From Mytilus trossulus (taxonomy: Eukaryota > Mollusca > Bivalvia > Mytilida > Mytilidae), in assembly GCF_036588685.1 (NCBI RefSeq), contig NC_086375.1, forward strand, positions 10,657,916 through 10,721,915: a stretch of 64,000 bases of DNA, written 5' to 3'. How positions within the stretch are numbered: the stretch's first letter is position 1; the number at the start of each line of letters is the position of its first letter. The translations under genes were made by a program, and so were the position numbers. The notes under the pieces are model-generated. The model was given only the letters and a program-made list of their open reading frames with translations, was not told the origin of the DNA and did no database searches. Shown here piece after piece: positions 19,504 through 31,450 of the stretch.

Positions 19504-20163
19504 CTAAGTTGATGTTTCTACGGGTTTATTTTGTGCTGGTAGTTTTTCAGTGAAAAATGTTTTAAGTATAAAGACCTGTCCAAATCCTATTGCTAATAAG
19601 ATGAACGCTTGTACTATAGACCACCAAAATACTCGGTTGTTAAGTCCCTCGGCTACATGGCGACCGATGGCCTCTTTAAGTCTATAGTCTCTCTGGTGTT
19701 CTACAACTCCTCTCATTGCATAATGTATTTCATCACACGCATTTTCCGTTAGTGTCTGAACTCTCGGTGTTTTATCGCCCGCTTCCACGGCTAAAGAATC
19801 CGGATCCTCTGGACTTATATCGAAAAAGATTGTTTTGTGACTTATTGTAGAAAATTGATTCCCGAAACAAAATTGGAAATCTCCTTTTGATGGATCAAAT
19901 GTGAATTCATCTCCTTCTTTTCGTTGTTCTTTATAGAGAATTTTCCCGTTTGGTGAAACAACCCATGCGTCAACATCCTGGTTGCCCCCTTTTATAACTT
20001 GGTATGAGAACACATAACGTTTCCCTCCTAGAAAAGTTTCAGTAAAACAGCTTTTCTCTTTATCCTCTAGTTCGAAAGTCAGAGCGACACCACCGCTGTA
20101 GTAGCCTTGTGCAAAATTAGAATTAAATCCTAGGATGAACATAAATACTACCAACATCTTCAT
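19504..20163 (-). CDS. p24/TMED family cargo receptor (TMED3/7-like), intronless copy B
   Basis: The protein is 219 residues and clearly a paralogue of the one at 16968-17621. It has a signal peptide (MKMLVVFMFILG), a GOLD domain with Cys39 and Cys99, a coiled coil, a membrane segment near residues 181-200 and a tail with KTFFTEK. The frame is open upstream to 20220, and an in-frame ATG lies at 20187. I chose the ATG at 20163 because it aligns with the start of copy A and begins the signal peptide directly. A poly(A) signal (AATAAA on the - strand) lies at 19445-19450, 54 bp past the stop. Similarity to copy A continues about 270-290 bp upstream of both start codons, so the pair arose by DNA-level duplication. 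Confidence 0.93.
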   Translation of the reverse strand: MKMLVVFMFILGFNSNFAQGYYSGGVALTFELEDKEKSCFTETFLGGKRYVFSYQVIKGGNQDVDAWVVSPNGKILYKEQRKEGDEFTFDPSKGDFQFCFGNQFSTISHKTIFFDISPEDPDSLAVEAGDKTPRVQTLTENACDEIHYAMRGVVEHQRDYRLKEAIGRHVAEGLNNRVFWWSIVQAFILLAIGFGQVFILKTFFTEKLPAQNKPVETST

Positions 20164-21690
20164 TTTCTCTATTAAAACTGTGTTCATTGCTTTATCATAT
20201 TTGTTATTTAGTATACGCACAAATAAAGAAGGAGGGACGGTTTCGGGGAAAGAGGATCACAATTACTGTTCGCCTTCCTTTTTAAACCTTGAATCAAATT
20301 CAATTAATATAAAATGTGGAAGATAACCTTCTTATTCAAACACCTATTTGTATATAAATTTATAATTTTGACAAAGACAAATAATTTGTCATGTTTAAAT
20401 CATAAAACCCCCCTTTTACACCTAAAAATGGTGACATCTTGCAACAAATTGATTTCCGCTTGACAACAATATGAATTTAATATTAGTTGTGATTATCATT
20501 ATCAGGGACAAACAGACACAAATCCATTCCAGAACGAATAGATTTATCTTACAAATACATACAAAAAGTTTTAAGCGACAAATCTATTGCTAGATGGAAT
20601 CATATGCATTTTTCGATAGAAGGCACTGAAGTCACTGGAAAACTCGATCACTGTGAAAGTACATGTAGGGTTCATGATATGATATAAGAGTAGACTATAA
20701 ATTCGCATGGATGACGTTATTAAGCCTTTTTTCTTTTAATATTTTTGCACTGTTTATTGTCTATATGTTGTTATTACATGTTATGTATGTAGAATAAGTG
20801 TTACATAATCATTTCATGCAAAGTATTCATTTTACCTTTTTATCAATCTTATTGAAACTTCAAGGTTACTGTAAACGGAAACATATATTTAATAGTGACT
20901 TCCTATTGAGTTATTTACGGTTACACTTTCCTTTTCAAATGGAGACATGAATTTGTCATAAAATTAAAAAAAAAACATAAATTTTGATGATCACCTCGTT
21001 AAATTTTCAAATTAAACTCATTTTGATTTTACAAATATCACCCATACATCTGTGTCACTGACCACTGTCGATTTTTGCTTGTGGAATACCAATTTCAATG
21101 AATTTCGTGGGAAGGGTGAATAGTCATTTCAAGATTTCAGTGAAGAACATAATTTTCTAGGATTGTATACAAACTTTGACAGATGAAAACCATTACGTCG
21201 AGTATCCTAGGAAAAGACGTTAACTGATTTCATCAATTCAGGAAACTAATACTCACAAAACTTAAAAAATTCACAGTATCTACAGTTCCTAGATACAAGT
21301 TAGACGGTACTTAATATTTAATGGGTTTCCGTAGTACACTTCTTCTTTAACTTATACTTACAACACGCTTTCCATCATTATTATACATTGGTAACAGATC
21401 TTTTTTGTATTCAATATGTGACTTTCTATTTCTTTAAGGTATATCATGGGGTGTTGTAAACTTTCATATAAAAGATACTTGACCTATTGATAAAACTTAT
21501 AAACAGAACTTATCATATACACTTCCCATTGAGCAATGAAACAAAATAATTAAGCCAAGGTCAGATGAAGCCTTCCAAAGGTATATGTACCATTTTGCGT
21601 ATTTTTGCATCACTAAGGCGTTTCTACCCCAAGTATAGATTACCTTAGCTGTATTTGGCAAAACGTTGAGAACTGTTGGTCTTCAATGCT
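20164..21690. other. Upstream flank of TMED copy B
   Basis: It includes the duplicated upstream block to about 20480 and then AT-rich DNA without recognised genes or repeats. Confidence 0.4.
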
Positions 21691-21789
21691 CTTCAACTTC
21701 GTACTTATTTGGCCTTTCTTACTTTTTTTTAATTCTAGCGTCATTAATGAGTCTTTTGTAGACGAGACACCCATTCTCGCGAAAATAAA
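21691..21789 (+). repeat. Bivalve dispersed repeat, left part (interrupted)
   Basis: TTATTTGGCCTTTC and AGTCTTTTGTAGACGA match pieces at 35150-35230 and 2880-2950. The repeat appears to resume after 23770 with TATAATCCTTGTATC, so the large element between them is a nested insertion. Confidence 0.5.
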
Positions 21790-23770
21790 CCAGATGCTCC
21801 GCGGGGCGTAGCTTTATACGACCGCAGAGGTTGAACCCTGAACGGTTGGGGCAAGTATGGACACAACATTCAAGCTGGATTCAGCTCTAAATTTGGATTG
21901 TGATTAAATAGTTGACACAGCATAGGTTTCTGACACAGAATGAATGTGTTATAATGAACTTAAAATTTTTATTTTCTCTTAGAGCAATTCACTATGCTGT
22001 TGAATATTAATCCTCTCAAAAAAATGTTTGAAGAAATTTTCTTTTTATTTATGAAATTTCAAATGAGAAAAATTGAATCCAATTTTTTTAATCACACCCC
22101 CTTTCCCTTATTCCAAAACTAATCTCAATTAAAACTTCTAATGGAGTTTGCAACAATAACTACTCATTTAAATACATCATAAAATATTAAGATGTAAAAA
22201 AACTGCTTGTTATCACTGAATGGTAAAGATTATTTTAATTTATCAGTTGGTAGTAAAAAGTGAATATACATTGTATATTGTATATAACAAAGATTTAAGT
22301 TGATTCTGGACAAAGAAAGATAACTCCAATTAAAAAAAAAATCTTGCTATTGCACAATATTGTGCAATTAGATATTTCTTGCTTACTATTCTGGACAAAG
22401 AAAGATAACTCTAATTAAAAAAAAAATGCTATTTCACAATATTGTGCAATTAGATATTTCTTGACATTGTGCAATACTGTGCAATTGAAAAGACTTGCTA
22501 TTGCACAATACTTAATATAAAATTTTTAGATCCTGATTTGGACCAACTTGAATACTGGGCCCATAATCAAAAATCTAACTACATGTTTGGATTCAGCATA
22601 TCAAAGAACCCCAAGATTTCAATTTTTGTTAAAATCAAACTAAGTTTAATTTTGGACCCTTTGGACTTTAATGTAGACCAATTTGAAAACAGGACCAAAA
22701 ATGAAGAATCTACATACACAGTTAGATTTTGGCATATCAAAGAACCCCATTTATTCAATTTTTGATGAAATCAAACAAAGTTTAATTTTGGACCCCGATT
22801 TGGACCAACTTGAAAACTGGGCTTATAATCAAGAATCTAAGTTCATTTTTAGATTCAGCATATCAAAGAACCCAACCCATTAATTTTTTGTCAAAATCAA
22901 ACTAAGTTTAATTTTGGACCCTTTGGACCTTAATGTAGACCAATTTGAAAACGGGACCAAAAGTTAAGAATCTACATACACAGTTAGATTCGGCATATCA
23001 AAGAACCCCAATTATTCAATTTTGATAAAATCAAACAAAGTTTAATTTTGGACCCTTTGGGCCCCTTATTCCTAAACTGTTGGGACCAAAACTCCAAAAA
23101 ATCAATACCAACCTTCCTTTTATGGTCATAAACCTTGTGTTTAAATTTCATAGATTTCTATTCACTTATACTAGCGTTATGGTAAGAAAACCAAGAAAAA
23201 TGCTTATTTGGGTCCCTTTTTGGCCCCTAATTCCTAAACTGTTGGGACATAAACTCCCAAAATCAATACCAACCTTCCTTTTGTGGTCATAAACATTGTG
23301 TTTAAATTTCATTGATTTCTATTTACTTAAAGTTATTGTGCAAAAACCAAGAATAATGCTTATTTGGGCCCTTTTTTGGCCCCTAATTCCTAAACTGATG
23401 AAACCAAAACTCCCAAAATCAATCCCAACCTTTCTTTTGTGGTCATAAACCTTGTGTCAAAATTTCATAGATTTCTATTAACTTAAACTAAAGTTATAGT
23501 GCGAAAACCAAGAAAATGCTTATTTGGGCCCTTTTTGGCCCCTTATTCCTAAAATGTTGGGACCAAAACTCCCAAAATCAATACCAACCTTCATTTTGTG
23601 GTCATAAACCTTGTGTTAAAATTTCAAAGATTTCTATTCACTTTTACTAAAGTTAGAGTGCGAAAACTAAAAGTATTCGGACGACGAAGACGACGACGAC
23701 GACGCAGACGACGACGCCAACGTGATAGCAATATACGACGAAAATTTTTTCAAATTTTGCGGTCGTATAA
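21790..23770 (+). mobile_element. Element with TATACGACCGCA inverted repeats and internal tandem units, copy 1
   Basis: It starts at CCAGATGCTCCGC and has TTTATACGACCGCA at 21813-21826, 23 bp inside the left edge. The complement TGCGGTCGTATAA is at the right edge (23758-23770). Inside are diverged ~190-bp tandem units of two kinds. One contains GCATATCAAAGAACCCC; the other contains TATGGTCATAAACCTTGTG and TGCTTATTTGGGCCC. A GAC-rich simple repeat (23677-23725) precedes the right end. No transposase frame is present and no target duplication is visible. The shape is closer to Helentron-associated elements than to a classic TIR transposon; that is inference. Confidence 0.75.
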
Positions 23771-24234
23771 AAACTATAATCCTTGTATCTATGATGAGTT
23801 TATTTTATACAATTATTTCATAACCCAAATAGACCTGAACTAATGTTTATTGGCCTCTGAGCTCGACATATTAACCTAACCTTATGTGTATGGCCTCTGA
23901 GCTCGTGATATATACCTAACCACGAAAATGTTACATTGATCAGTGATCCATGAAATCAAGTCATGGTCGAGAGAACCATAACTGGTTGACATTATACCTG
24001 GCAAGGATGATATTAGTTGATTTGTTCGTCCTGTTTATACATTATACTCATAAATGAGAAACTTAATAATCTTTAGACAGTCCATGAACCAAGAAAATTA
24101 TATCAAGGACAACATACATTAAGCATCTTTAAGAATGTCTGAAACATCCAGGTATTCAGCCATTTAAAACTGTAAAGGATTATACAAATGGTTTACTCTG
24201 TTGCTGCCTCCGAATGAGTATTCCTATGTCTAAA
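23771..24234. other. Repeat remainder and intergenic DNA
   Basis: The first 60 bp continue the dispersed repeat interrupted at 21789. GGCCTCTGAGCTCG occurs twice (near 23850 and 23890) as a short local duplication. No gene is seen. Confidence 0.35.
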
Positions 24235-24540
24235 TAAAGGCAACAGTAGTATACCGATGTTCAAAACTCAAAAATCGATAGAATAAAAACAAATCCGGGT
24301 CATAAACCAAAACCAAGGGAAACACATAAAATGTAACATACACAGAAACGAACTAAGCATTAGACAAAATCCGATTAGAATAACAAATATAACATCAAAA
24401 CTGAATACATGAATTTAGGATACAAAAGGGACAGATGTATATCGCTGTTCAAAAGTCATAAATTGATTTAGAAAGAAATCTGTTTTACAAACTTAAACCA
24501 AAAGAAACACATCAACTATAAATGGAAAACATGTAAAAAA
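24235..24540 (+). repeat. Bivalve dispersed repeat (AAATCCGGGT...AAACCAAGGGAAACACAT)
   Basis: It contains GGCAACAGTAGTATACCGATG, ACAAATCCGGGTCATAAACC and GGGAAACACAT. A second, weaker start lies at 24425-24520 with GATGTATATCGCTGTTCAAAA. I recognise the series from mussel repeats. Confidence 0.45.
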
Positions 24541-26220
24541 TATTAAGTTACATCTGCACTTTTAGGTACAGCTCTTTGTAAGAACCAGGCAGGGTGCCAT
24601 ATACATGTGATTTATGAGGGTTTCAGATTTTATCTATAAATGGCCTAGAAGAAGCAGTAACTGAATACTGCTCAAAAATTAAATATGAGTGGGAAAAAAT
24701 GAGCGGTTGCCATGGTAACGGACACTCTATTTTTTGGTTGTGAGGCATAGTAAAATCTGTCAAAAATCAGCTAAATCACTACACTTCAGAGCCTGATTAG
24801 GAATAGAATCAAGCATTTTTCATTAATTTTCTTATGTAACATTGATACAACTTGGTTTAAGCATAATTTTAGTTAAGATTGCATGTAAATTAAATTTGTA
24901 ATTTTTTTGAAAATTTTTGCCCCAAAAATGCATATTTTCAACTTTTCTGAATTTGGGATTTTTGCAAAATTATCAAATTTTCAATGGTGTTTTTCAGAAA
25001 AGAGCAACTATGTAAAGCATAGTTAGCACTATAGTTATGAAGTTTGGATACTACTTTACCAAATTCAATAAAAAAAAGCTTGGGACTTTCTTTAGTTTTA
25101 TCCCCATAGCAACCGAATTTTTCCTTGGAAACGGAGTTATTATTTGCAGAATATTGCAGTTTTAGAGCTTAAATGTACTAAATTGTTTCATAACTGATAA
25201 AAAAAAATACATTTAAGCATAAGCTTACTTTCAATTACCATCGTTAATAGTTGCTGACTTCAAAAGTTACCATGGAAGTACATATTACCCATAGCAACAT
25301 CTTTTTTAAAATGTACCAATAGAAAGTTATGTAAAAAAATACATATATTATATATAGACGGTGTTTATATACAAGTTGGAATATGACTGCGTGCTTTGCT
25401 TCACTCACAGTCTTGTCTGTCCTTTCAGAAGGTCAAAGAAATGTAATATATAATGAAACATTGGGATTAGAACCGAAGGTTAGGAAAAGGAGGGGGGGTA
25501 GGTTTATTTAAAAAAAAAATCCTACATGTAGATTCTTGAAAAAGATGACTTTTGGTCGGAGAGCCTGATTATGAATAGAATAATGATTAAATTATGAACA
25601 GAATCAATTTTATTTTCAGAAATTTCATATATATGAATAACATCTATATAGCTTGGTTTTAGCTCCAGAGCTTAGTTAATATTGCAGTTCAACCCCGACT
25701 TTAGATTTGTTAAAAAATACTAAAAAACATTCATTTTTTTCGGAATCATTTTTCTCGTGTGTTCTTCCAAAAATTGAAAATATGTTAAGCATAACTAGCA
25801 TTGTAGTAACAAAGTTTGAATACTACCTGACCAAAAAAAAAACATTGCGTGGGGCTCTCTTAAATTTTATAACCATGTAACGTATTTTCTCCTTGGGAAC
25901 AGAGTTTTATTTGTAGAATTCTGCAGTATAGGGAATTCAATGTTCTCAATTGTTTCCAAACCTGTATGAAAAGGCATGCATCGAAGCATATATAAACTCT
26001 AAACTACAATCGTTAAGTATTATTACAACAGTTGCCATGGTAACAAGTATCACCCATAACAGTCAATCAATGATAATCATATAGTTAATGTAAAAAATTA
26101 CATATCATTCTGTCTATACTGTTCATTTTTCTAAGGGGAATATAACTGCATGCTTTGCTTTGTTTCACTCTCAGTACTGTCATGACTGTCTTTGCTCATT
26201 GAAAAGACTCAACAAATTAA
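24541..26220 (+). repeat. Tandem duplication, ~770-bp unit, with X-box-like palindromes
   Basis: GAGCCTGATTA-GAATAGAATC occurs at about 24789 and 25560, and ATAT-ACTGC-TGCTTTGCTT at about 25379 and 26140. That gives two diverged direct units about 760-770 bp apart. GTTGCCATGGTAAC is present at 24706-24719 and 26031-26044, with several one-sided CCATAGCAAC variants. There is no open frame of note. A related sequence lies inverted at 30650-31450. Confidence 0.6.
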
Positions 26221-27371
26221 AATATACACACTGTTGCATTTTGAGTCGTTTTTGTTTGAATCTTTCATAGATCAGGATCATGCACAGCTAAGGTGTACAT
26301 AATAATCATTAACTACCTCAGATATATTGCAAAGTTCAAATGTACTTTTAACTGATTGTAGGAGTGTAATTCCATAAAATAAAAATAAACAGCTGCGCCA
26401 TGAGCGCATGTTACGCCAGTCGCTTTTTCTAATAATAATAAAAGTTTAATAACTTCTCAGTGTCATCTATACTAGTACTAAACGAGAAGACCTCATTTCG
26501 TATGTTGCTTCTCCTTCTTCCACAATAGATTAAGCATCATGCCTATAGATCTGTGTCCTATAGGTAACATGCATAGTCGCATTTGTCATCCATTCTTATG
26601 ATCATTCAGTTTGTGAATTTTGGATAAAAACGAAAAAGAAAGCGTCCGAGTATTTTCCTGTCATTGGACAAAACTTTAAGCCAGATTAGACTTTCTGTGT
26701 TTTTCTGTACTTTGACATACAAAGACTATGAATAAAGTATATAAATTTGCTTTCTGCTATCGTTTTTAGTTCTAGCATGTATCATCCTTGCTTAACGTGT
26801 CAGTTTGGGTTATTTTAGGAGGAAAACAAAAATGAATAATATTTGCTATTTACTGTCAATTAGTTTACAGTAGCAAATCCAGAACTCTCATAAAGGGAAG
26901 GGGGGTAGCTGACTGACCTAAGAGGGAAGGGGGAGGCGTTCCACTTATGCTTCAGTGATTCCCCATAAAATAAAATAAAAAGATTGCAACGAAATGGGGG
27001 ACAGGGCCCCCAGGCCCCCCTGGGATCCGCCTATGATTTACTATCAACAGCGGTCACTGCGGATATATGTCTGTATACTTACATACATGTACTATGAATA
27101 ATATGAACCAGTATTTGGAAAATAGGGGGAGGGAAAAAAATGTCCCTAGTTCCTAAGTACCTTTTGACTTTTGATACCTCTCCTGAAATTCTCCAGTCAG
27201 TATAATTTTTTTACAGTTTACATACGCTCTATTTCCCCTCGATTTCATTCTAGTTCTAGTATCACAAATTCATGAAAAGTAAAGGAAGGTTATGTTTATA
27301 GATATAAACCCGTCACCAAAGTGATATAACTGCTCAAAGCATTGTGTGAAAACTGGGATATTCCCCCTTTT
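26221..27371. other. Intergenic DNA with one small repeat
   Basis: A G-rich patch at 26890-27040 ends in GGGATCCGCCTATG. It belongs to the same kind of low-copy repeat as 28590-28695. The rest is AT-rich without genes. Confidence 0.35.
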
Positions 27372-27617
27372 TATACGACCGCAAATTTTGAAAATTGTTT
27401 GGTCGTATATTGGTATCACGTTGACGTCGTCGGCCAGCGTCGTCTTCGTCCGAAGACATTTGGTTTTCGTACTACAAAATGTATAACTTTAGTATAAGTA
27501 TATAGAAACCTATTAACATTTAATACAGGGTTTATGACCATAAAAAGATGGTTGAGATTGATTTTGGGTGTTTTTTGTTCCAACAGTTTAGGAATTAGGG
27601 GCTAAAAAGGGCCCAAA

Positions 27618-27653
<36 letters not shown>

Positions 27654-28500
27654 CATTTTCTTGGTTTTCGCACTATAATTTTATTTAAGTAAAAGGAAAT
27701 CAATGAAATTTAAACACAAGGTTTATGAATACAAAAGCAAGGTTGTGATTGATTTTGGAAGTTGAGGTCCCAACAATTTAGGAATTAGGGGCCAAAAAAG
27801 GGCCCAAATAAGCATTTTTCTCTGTTTTTGCACCATAACTTAAATAGAAATTTATGAAACTTAAACATAAGGTTTATGACCATAAAAGGTAGGTTGTGAT
27901 TGATTTTGGGAGTTTTGGTCCCAACAGTTTAGGAATAAGGGGTCCAAAGGGTCCAAAAATTTAACTTTGTTTGATTTCATTAAAAATTGAATAATTGGGG
28001 TTCTTTGATATTCCGAATCTTACTGTGTATGTAGCTATAGATTCTTAATATTTGGTCCCGTTTTCAAATTGGTCTACTTTAAGGTCCAAAGGGTCCAAGA
28101 TTAAACTAAGTTTGATTTCATCAAACATTGAATATTTCGGTTCTTTGATATGCTGAATCTAAACATTTACTTAGATTTTTGATTATTGGCCCAGTTTTCA
28201 AATTGGTCCAAATCGGGGTCCAAAATTAAACTTTGTTTGATTTCAACAACAATTGAATTCTTGGGGTTCTTTGATATGCTGAATCTAAACATGTACTTAG
28301 ATTTTTGATTATGGGCCCTGTTAGTTTTCAAGTTGGTCCAAATCGGGGTTCAAAATTAAACTTTGTTTGATTTCAACCAAAACTTGAATCCTTGGGGTTC
28401 TTTGATATGCTGAATCTAAACACGTACTTAGATTTTGTTAATTATGGACCCAGTTTTCAAGTTGGTCCAAATCGTGGTCCAGAAAGTTTTTCCTTCCAGA
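27372..28500 (-). mobile_element. Element with TATACGACCGCA end, copy 3 (reverse, truncated)
   Basis: TTTATACGACCGCAAATTTT at the low-coordinate edge equals the right end of copies 1 and 2 reversed. The GACGACG-type simple repeat, the GGTTTTCG blocks and the TATGCTGAATCT units follow in reversed order. The far end with CCAGATGCTCCGC is missing. An (AT)n tract sits inside at 27620-27652. Confidence 0.7.
27620..27652. repeat. (AT)n microsatellite
   Basis: About 15 AT dinucleotides in a row interrupt one internal unit of the copy-3 element. The other two copies lack the tract, so it grew after insertion. Confidence 0.85.
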
Positions 28501-28589
28501 AAGTTTTTCCTTCAAGATCAAATGGTCCCTTTAAAAATTTCTTCACTTTACCAGGTCATTTAAGGTAAACTAATACAGTTCTAAACTCG

Positions 28590-28695
28590 GTGGCGGATCC
28601 ATAACTTTTTGTAAGGGGGGGCCACTCCCTATATAATCAACCAAGTTTTTCCCACAACAGGGGGACCCGGGCCCCCAGGATCCACCTATGAAACT
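28590..28695. repeat. Short GC-rich repeat (GGCGGATCC...GGATCCACCTATG)
   Basis: GTGGCGGATCC at one end and GGATCCACCTATG at the other frame a G/C-rich middle with GACCCGGGCCCCC. Similar pieces are seen at 26890-27040 and 29353-29512. Confidence 0.45.
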
Positions 28696-29352
28696 GATCT
28701 AGTTCTCGGTTTTAACAATTTTAAAGTATCAAACAAGGAAAAGTAACGCATAACGGGGATAACTCGGGAACAGTTAGAGTGACGCCAGCTAAATTCAAAC
28801 TTGATCTCTGTTTTGTGGTAATAAGCATTGTGTATATGTTTCATAACATTTGGTTGAGGCAAACTAAAATTAGAAAATGGAAACCAACTTCGTGACAACT
28901 AAAGTACAGACGGACATGCGTGAAACTAATGACACGAGACAAATCTTCACAAGAAAAGAATTGAAACAGAAATAAATAATCATAAGTAACCCTACGACCT
29001 TCAACAGTAAGTAAAGCACATGCCACATAGTACCATATGCAGGCTTTGTAAGCAGATATTAAACTAGTTGAAACAAAACTTTAAATAAAAAGATCATGAC
29101 TGTTTAATCAGTAACTGTTGTTATGTTATTAGGAACGTGTCAATCGGTTTATTGATTTTTTTGGCATATCGAAGAAAAACAGGCACGTGTCTAAATGGTG
29201 TCTTTCTCCTATTCACACTTTTACAAATCACACTTCCTTCAATAGATGTTTTGGTTAATAATAAATTGTTTTTATAACAATCAAGGTTAATTTAAAATTC
29301 CCCTAAGATTGACTTGTATTTTTAAAAAGAAAATATAGTTGATACACTGTTC

Positions 29353-29512
29353 AGTGGCGGATCCAGGGGAAGGGGGTCCGGGGATTGGAACCCCCTGATT
29401 TTTTGGACCATCAATGCATTTGAATGGGAGCATATAGTTTGAACCCCTCCCCCTTTTCTCTGGGTTGGGACCCCCCTCTTTTTAAATGGCTGGATCTGTC
29501 ACTGCTGTTGAA
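29353..29512. mobile_element. Short foldback MITE (CAGTGGCGGATCCAG ends)
   Basis: The ends CAGTGGCGGATCCAG and, on the other strand, CAGTGACAGATCCAG are 15-bp inverted repeats with two mismatches. CTGTT directly before and after is a possible 5-bp target duplication. The middle contains complementary GGGGGTCC and GGACCCCCC-like runs, so the whole can fold. Confidence 0.6.
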
Positions 29513-30532
29513 GTCAATTACTTTAATAAAAAATTGATACACTGTTTATTTGCAAACTGTTTTTTTTTTCTCTTCAAAGCATACTTTAAATTAAAGAATA
29601 AGTCAGATAAACAGAAGTACATGTATATGTAATTTATGATTAAAGAATCATTGAATTTGTTAATCTAAAATTAGAAATGCAGCATATAGTAATTTATCAA
29701 CACAAACCACTGTTGTTTTCAGTACACACAAAGTATCTGGAGAAAAGCACAAGGAACATGGATTTAGGTTCCATAATGCTTTATGTCACTGTACCGCCCT
29801 CAACAATGAGCAAATGTAACACAACAACAAATAACAACCACTGTATTAGATGCTCCTGGTTTGGGAAATGCACACATATACAGAATGTGGCAAGGTGAAA
29901 CATGTAAGTTGGATTCAAATCCTCCCCGTAAAACATAAACACAAAGTGGACATGGCTGGCTTCTTGTACATACCAACAACAAAAAGACACTAAGTACATA
30001 TCTGAGAGTACATGCAGTTACTGCAAGATAATTTAAACCGTCTAAATAATATTGAATATCTTTTTTATTTATGATTATTTTTCTATAAAATTTGATTTTT
30101 TTGCACTAAATATCTATCCCTACCTTAATATGTAAAAATAATATATATAACAGCACTCCTTCTAGTCCTTAGTGGCATTGTATAGGTTTTTAGTGCACTA
30201 AGGAATCATTAGCAGTGTTTAGATGTACTTTTTACTTTTACGATTCTAGACCAAAATAAAATTTGAATTTTGAGATATTGAGAAAAATCCAGAAATACAA
30301 ATTTTTGAGGAAACCATGCACCAAATTCAACAGTCCAACATTATTAACTCTGTCTCTCCATCTAAAATTTACTTTGTTATTACAATAACCAAATGACCCT
30401 TCCATGAAATCAAATGTAAATATAGAGAAATATAATTGCTTGTTGTTTATTGGTGAAAGAAGTCCATTTACAAGGCTGCAAAACAGATATCATAAGGTAC
30501 ATAATGGTTTGTATCAAATCTGAACATCTGAA
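29513..30532. other. Intergenic DNA
   Basis: A partial match to the SINE-like core (CTCAACAATGAGCAAATG) is present near 29800. No gene was recognised. Confidence 0.3.
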
Positions 30533-30555
30533 CCCCCCCCCCCCCCCCCCCCCCC
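30533..30555. repeat. Poly-C run of 23
   Basis: An uninterrupted run of 23 cytosines stands in otherwise AT-rich DNA. Its exact length may be affected by sequencing error. Confidence 0.85.
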
Positions 30556-30649
30556 TGGTAACCAATAGCAGATCAAGTGTTAATTAGCTATCTAACTGTT
30601 GAGTATATAATTCAAACTCCATTATTTATATGTATCAAATACCTAGAAA

Positions 30650-31450
30650 ACCATGTATTTGATGCTGATTCTGAATAAATTCAGCAATTTCAGACCAGTT
30701 GCTAGGGCTTTCTTTGGTTGCTATGGTCTTTCAGCCCCTAAAATTAAAGCTAATGTAATTTTTTATCATTTTCAAACAAATCATAAGTTATATTGTCGGT
30801 TAAATTACATTAATATAAAAAAAAATAGCAAAAATTTTGATAATGAACAAGAATTTTTTTTTGTCATTTTTATGAATTTTATCAATTTTTGTTGCCATGG
30901 TAACAAAAATTTTCAAAAAAACCCAGATGTTTTTTTCCTGTTTTTTATTACTCAATGTATGAACTTTAAGATGCAATCATAGTTAAGAATGAACTTGTTT
31001 GTTCTATGTCAATTTTTCTTGGTTTAAAATATGATATTTGAGCTATTTTCAGAAAATGTCAAAATACAGATTTTTGCACCTTTTTAAATACCATTTTAGC
31101 CTTATATCAAAAAGAAAATTCACAACCTCAACATCAAAATATAAACTTTAAATAATGCCTAATTATATGTTGGAATTATTTTTTTTCTTGAAATTGTCAT
31201 TATCATAAAATTGCTGCTACCAAAAAGTCGACATTTTCAAATTTTCATGCCTGATTTCATCATAAATTCCTCAAAAAAATGGCTGCATGTTTCCATAGCA
31301 ACCGTTCAATAAAATTGAAAAAAAAAGCTTGCAAACTTTATTTCAATCTTAGCTGCCTATTATATAAAAGAATAAAGCAGTTCTGAGACATACATGAATC
31401 ACCCCCTGCCTGGCTCTTACAAATAGCTGTACTTAGAAACCCATCTGTAA
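30650..31450 (-). repeat. Inverted relative of the 24541-26220 repeat
   Basis: Its reverse complement carries GTACAGCTATTTGTAAGAGCCAGGCAGG, matching the region near 24570, and has GTTGCCATGGTAAC at 30891-30904. The two regions lie 5-6 kb apart in opposite orientation. Confidence 0.55.

Noticed and set aside
20164-20220. Longer N-terminus for TMED copy B
   Set aside because: The upstream extension begins at a non-ATG codon or at ATG 20187 and would place residues before the signal peptide. Alignment with copy A supports ATG 20163.
22469-23843. Open frames within the TATACGACCGCA element, including an Arg-rich tail
   Set aside because: They follow the internal ~190-bp tandem units and the GAC simple repeat. 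The same pattern at 42683-44189 is broken differently, so coding is unlikely.
30653-30982. 109-codon open frame on +
   Set aside because: It lies in the inverted relative of the 24541-26220 repeat, has low-complexity composition and no recognisable motif.
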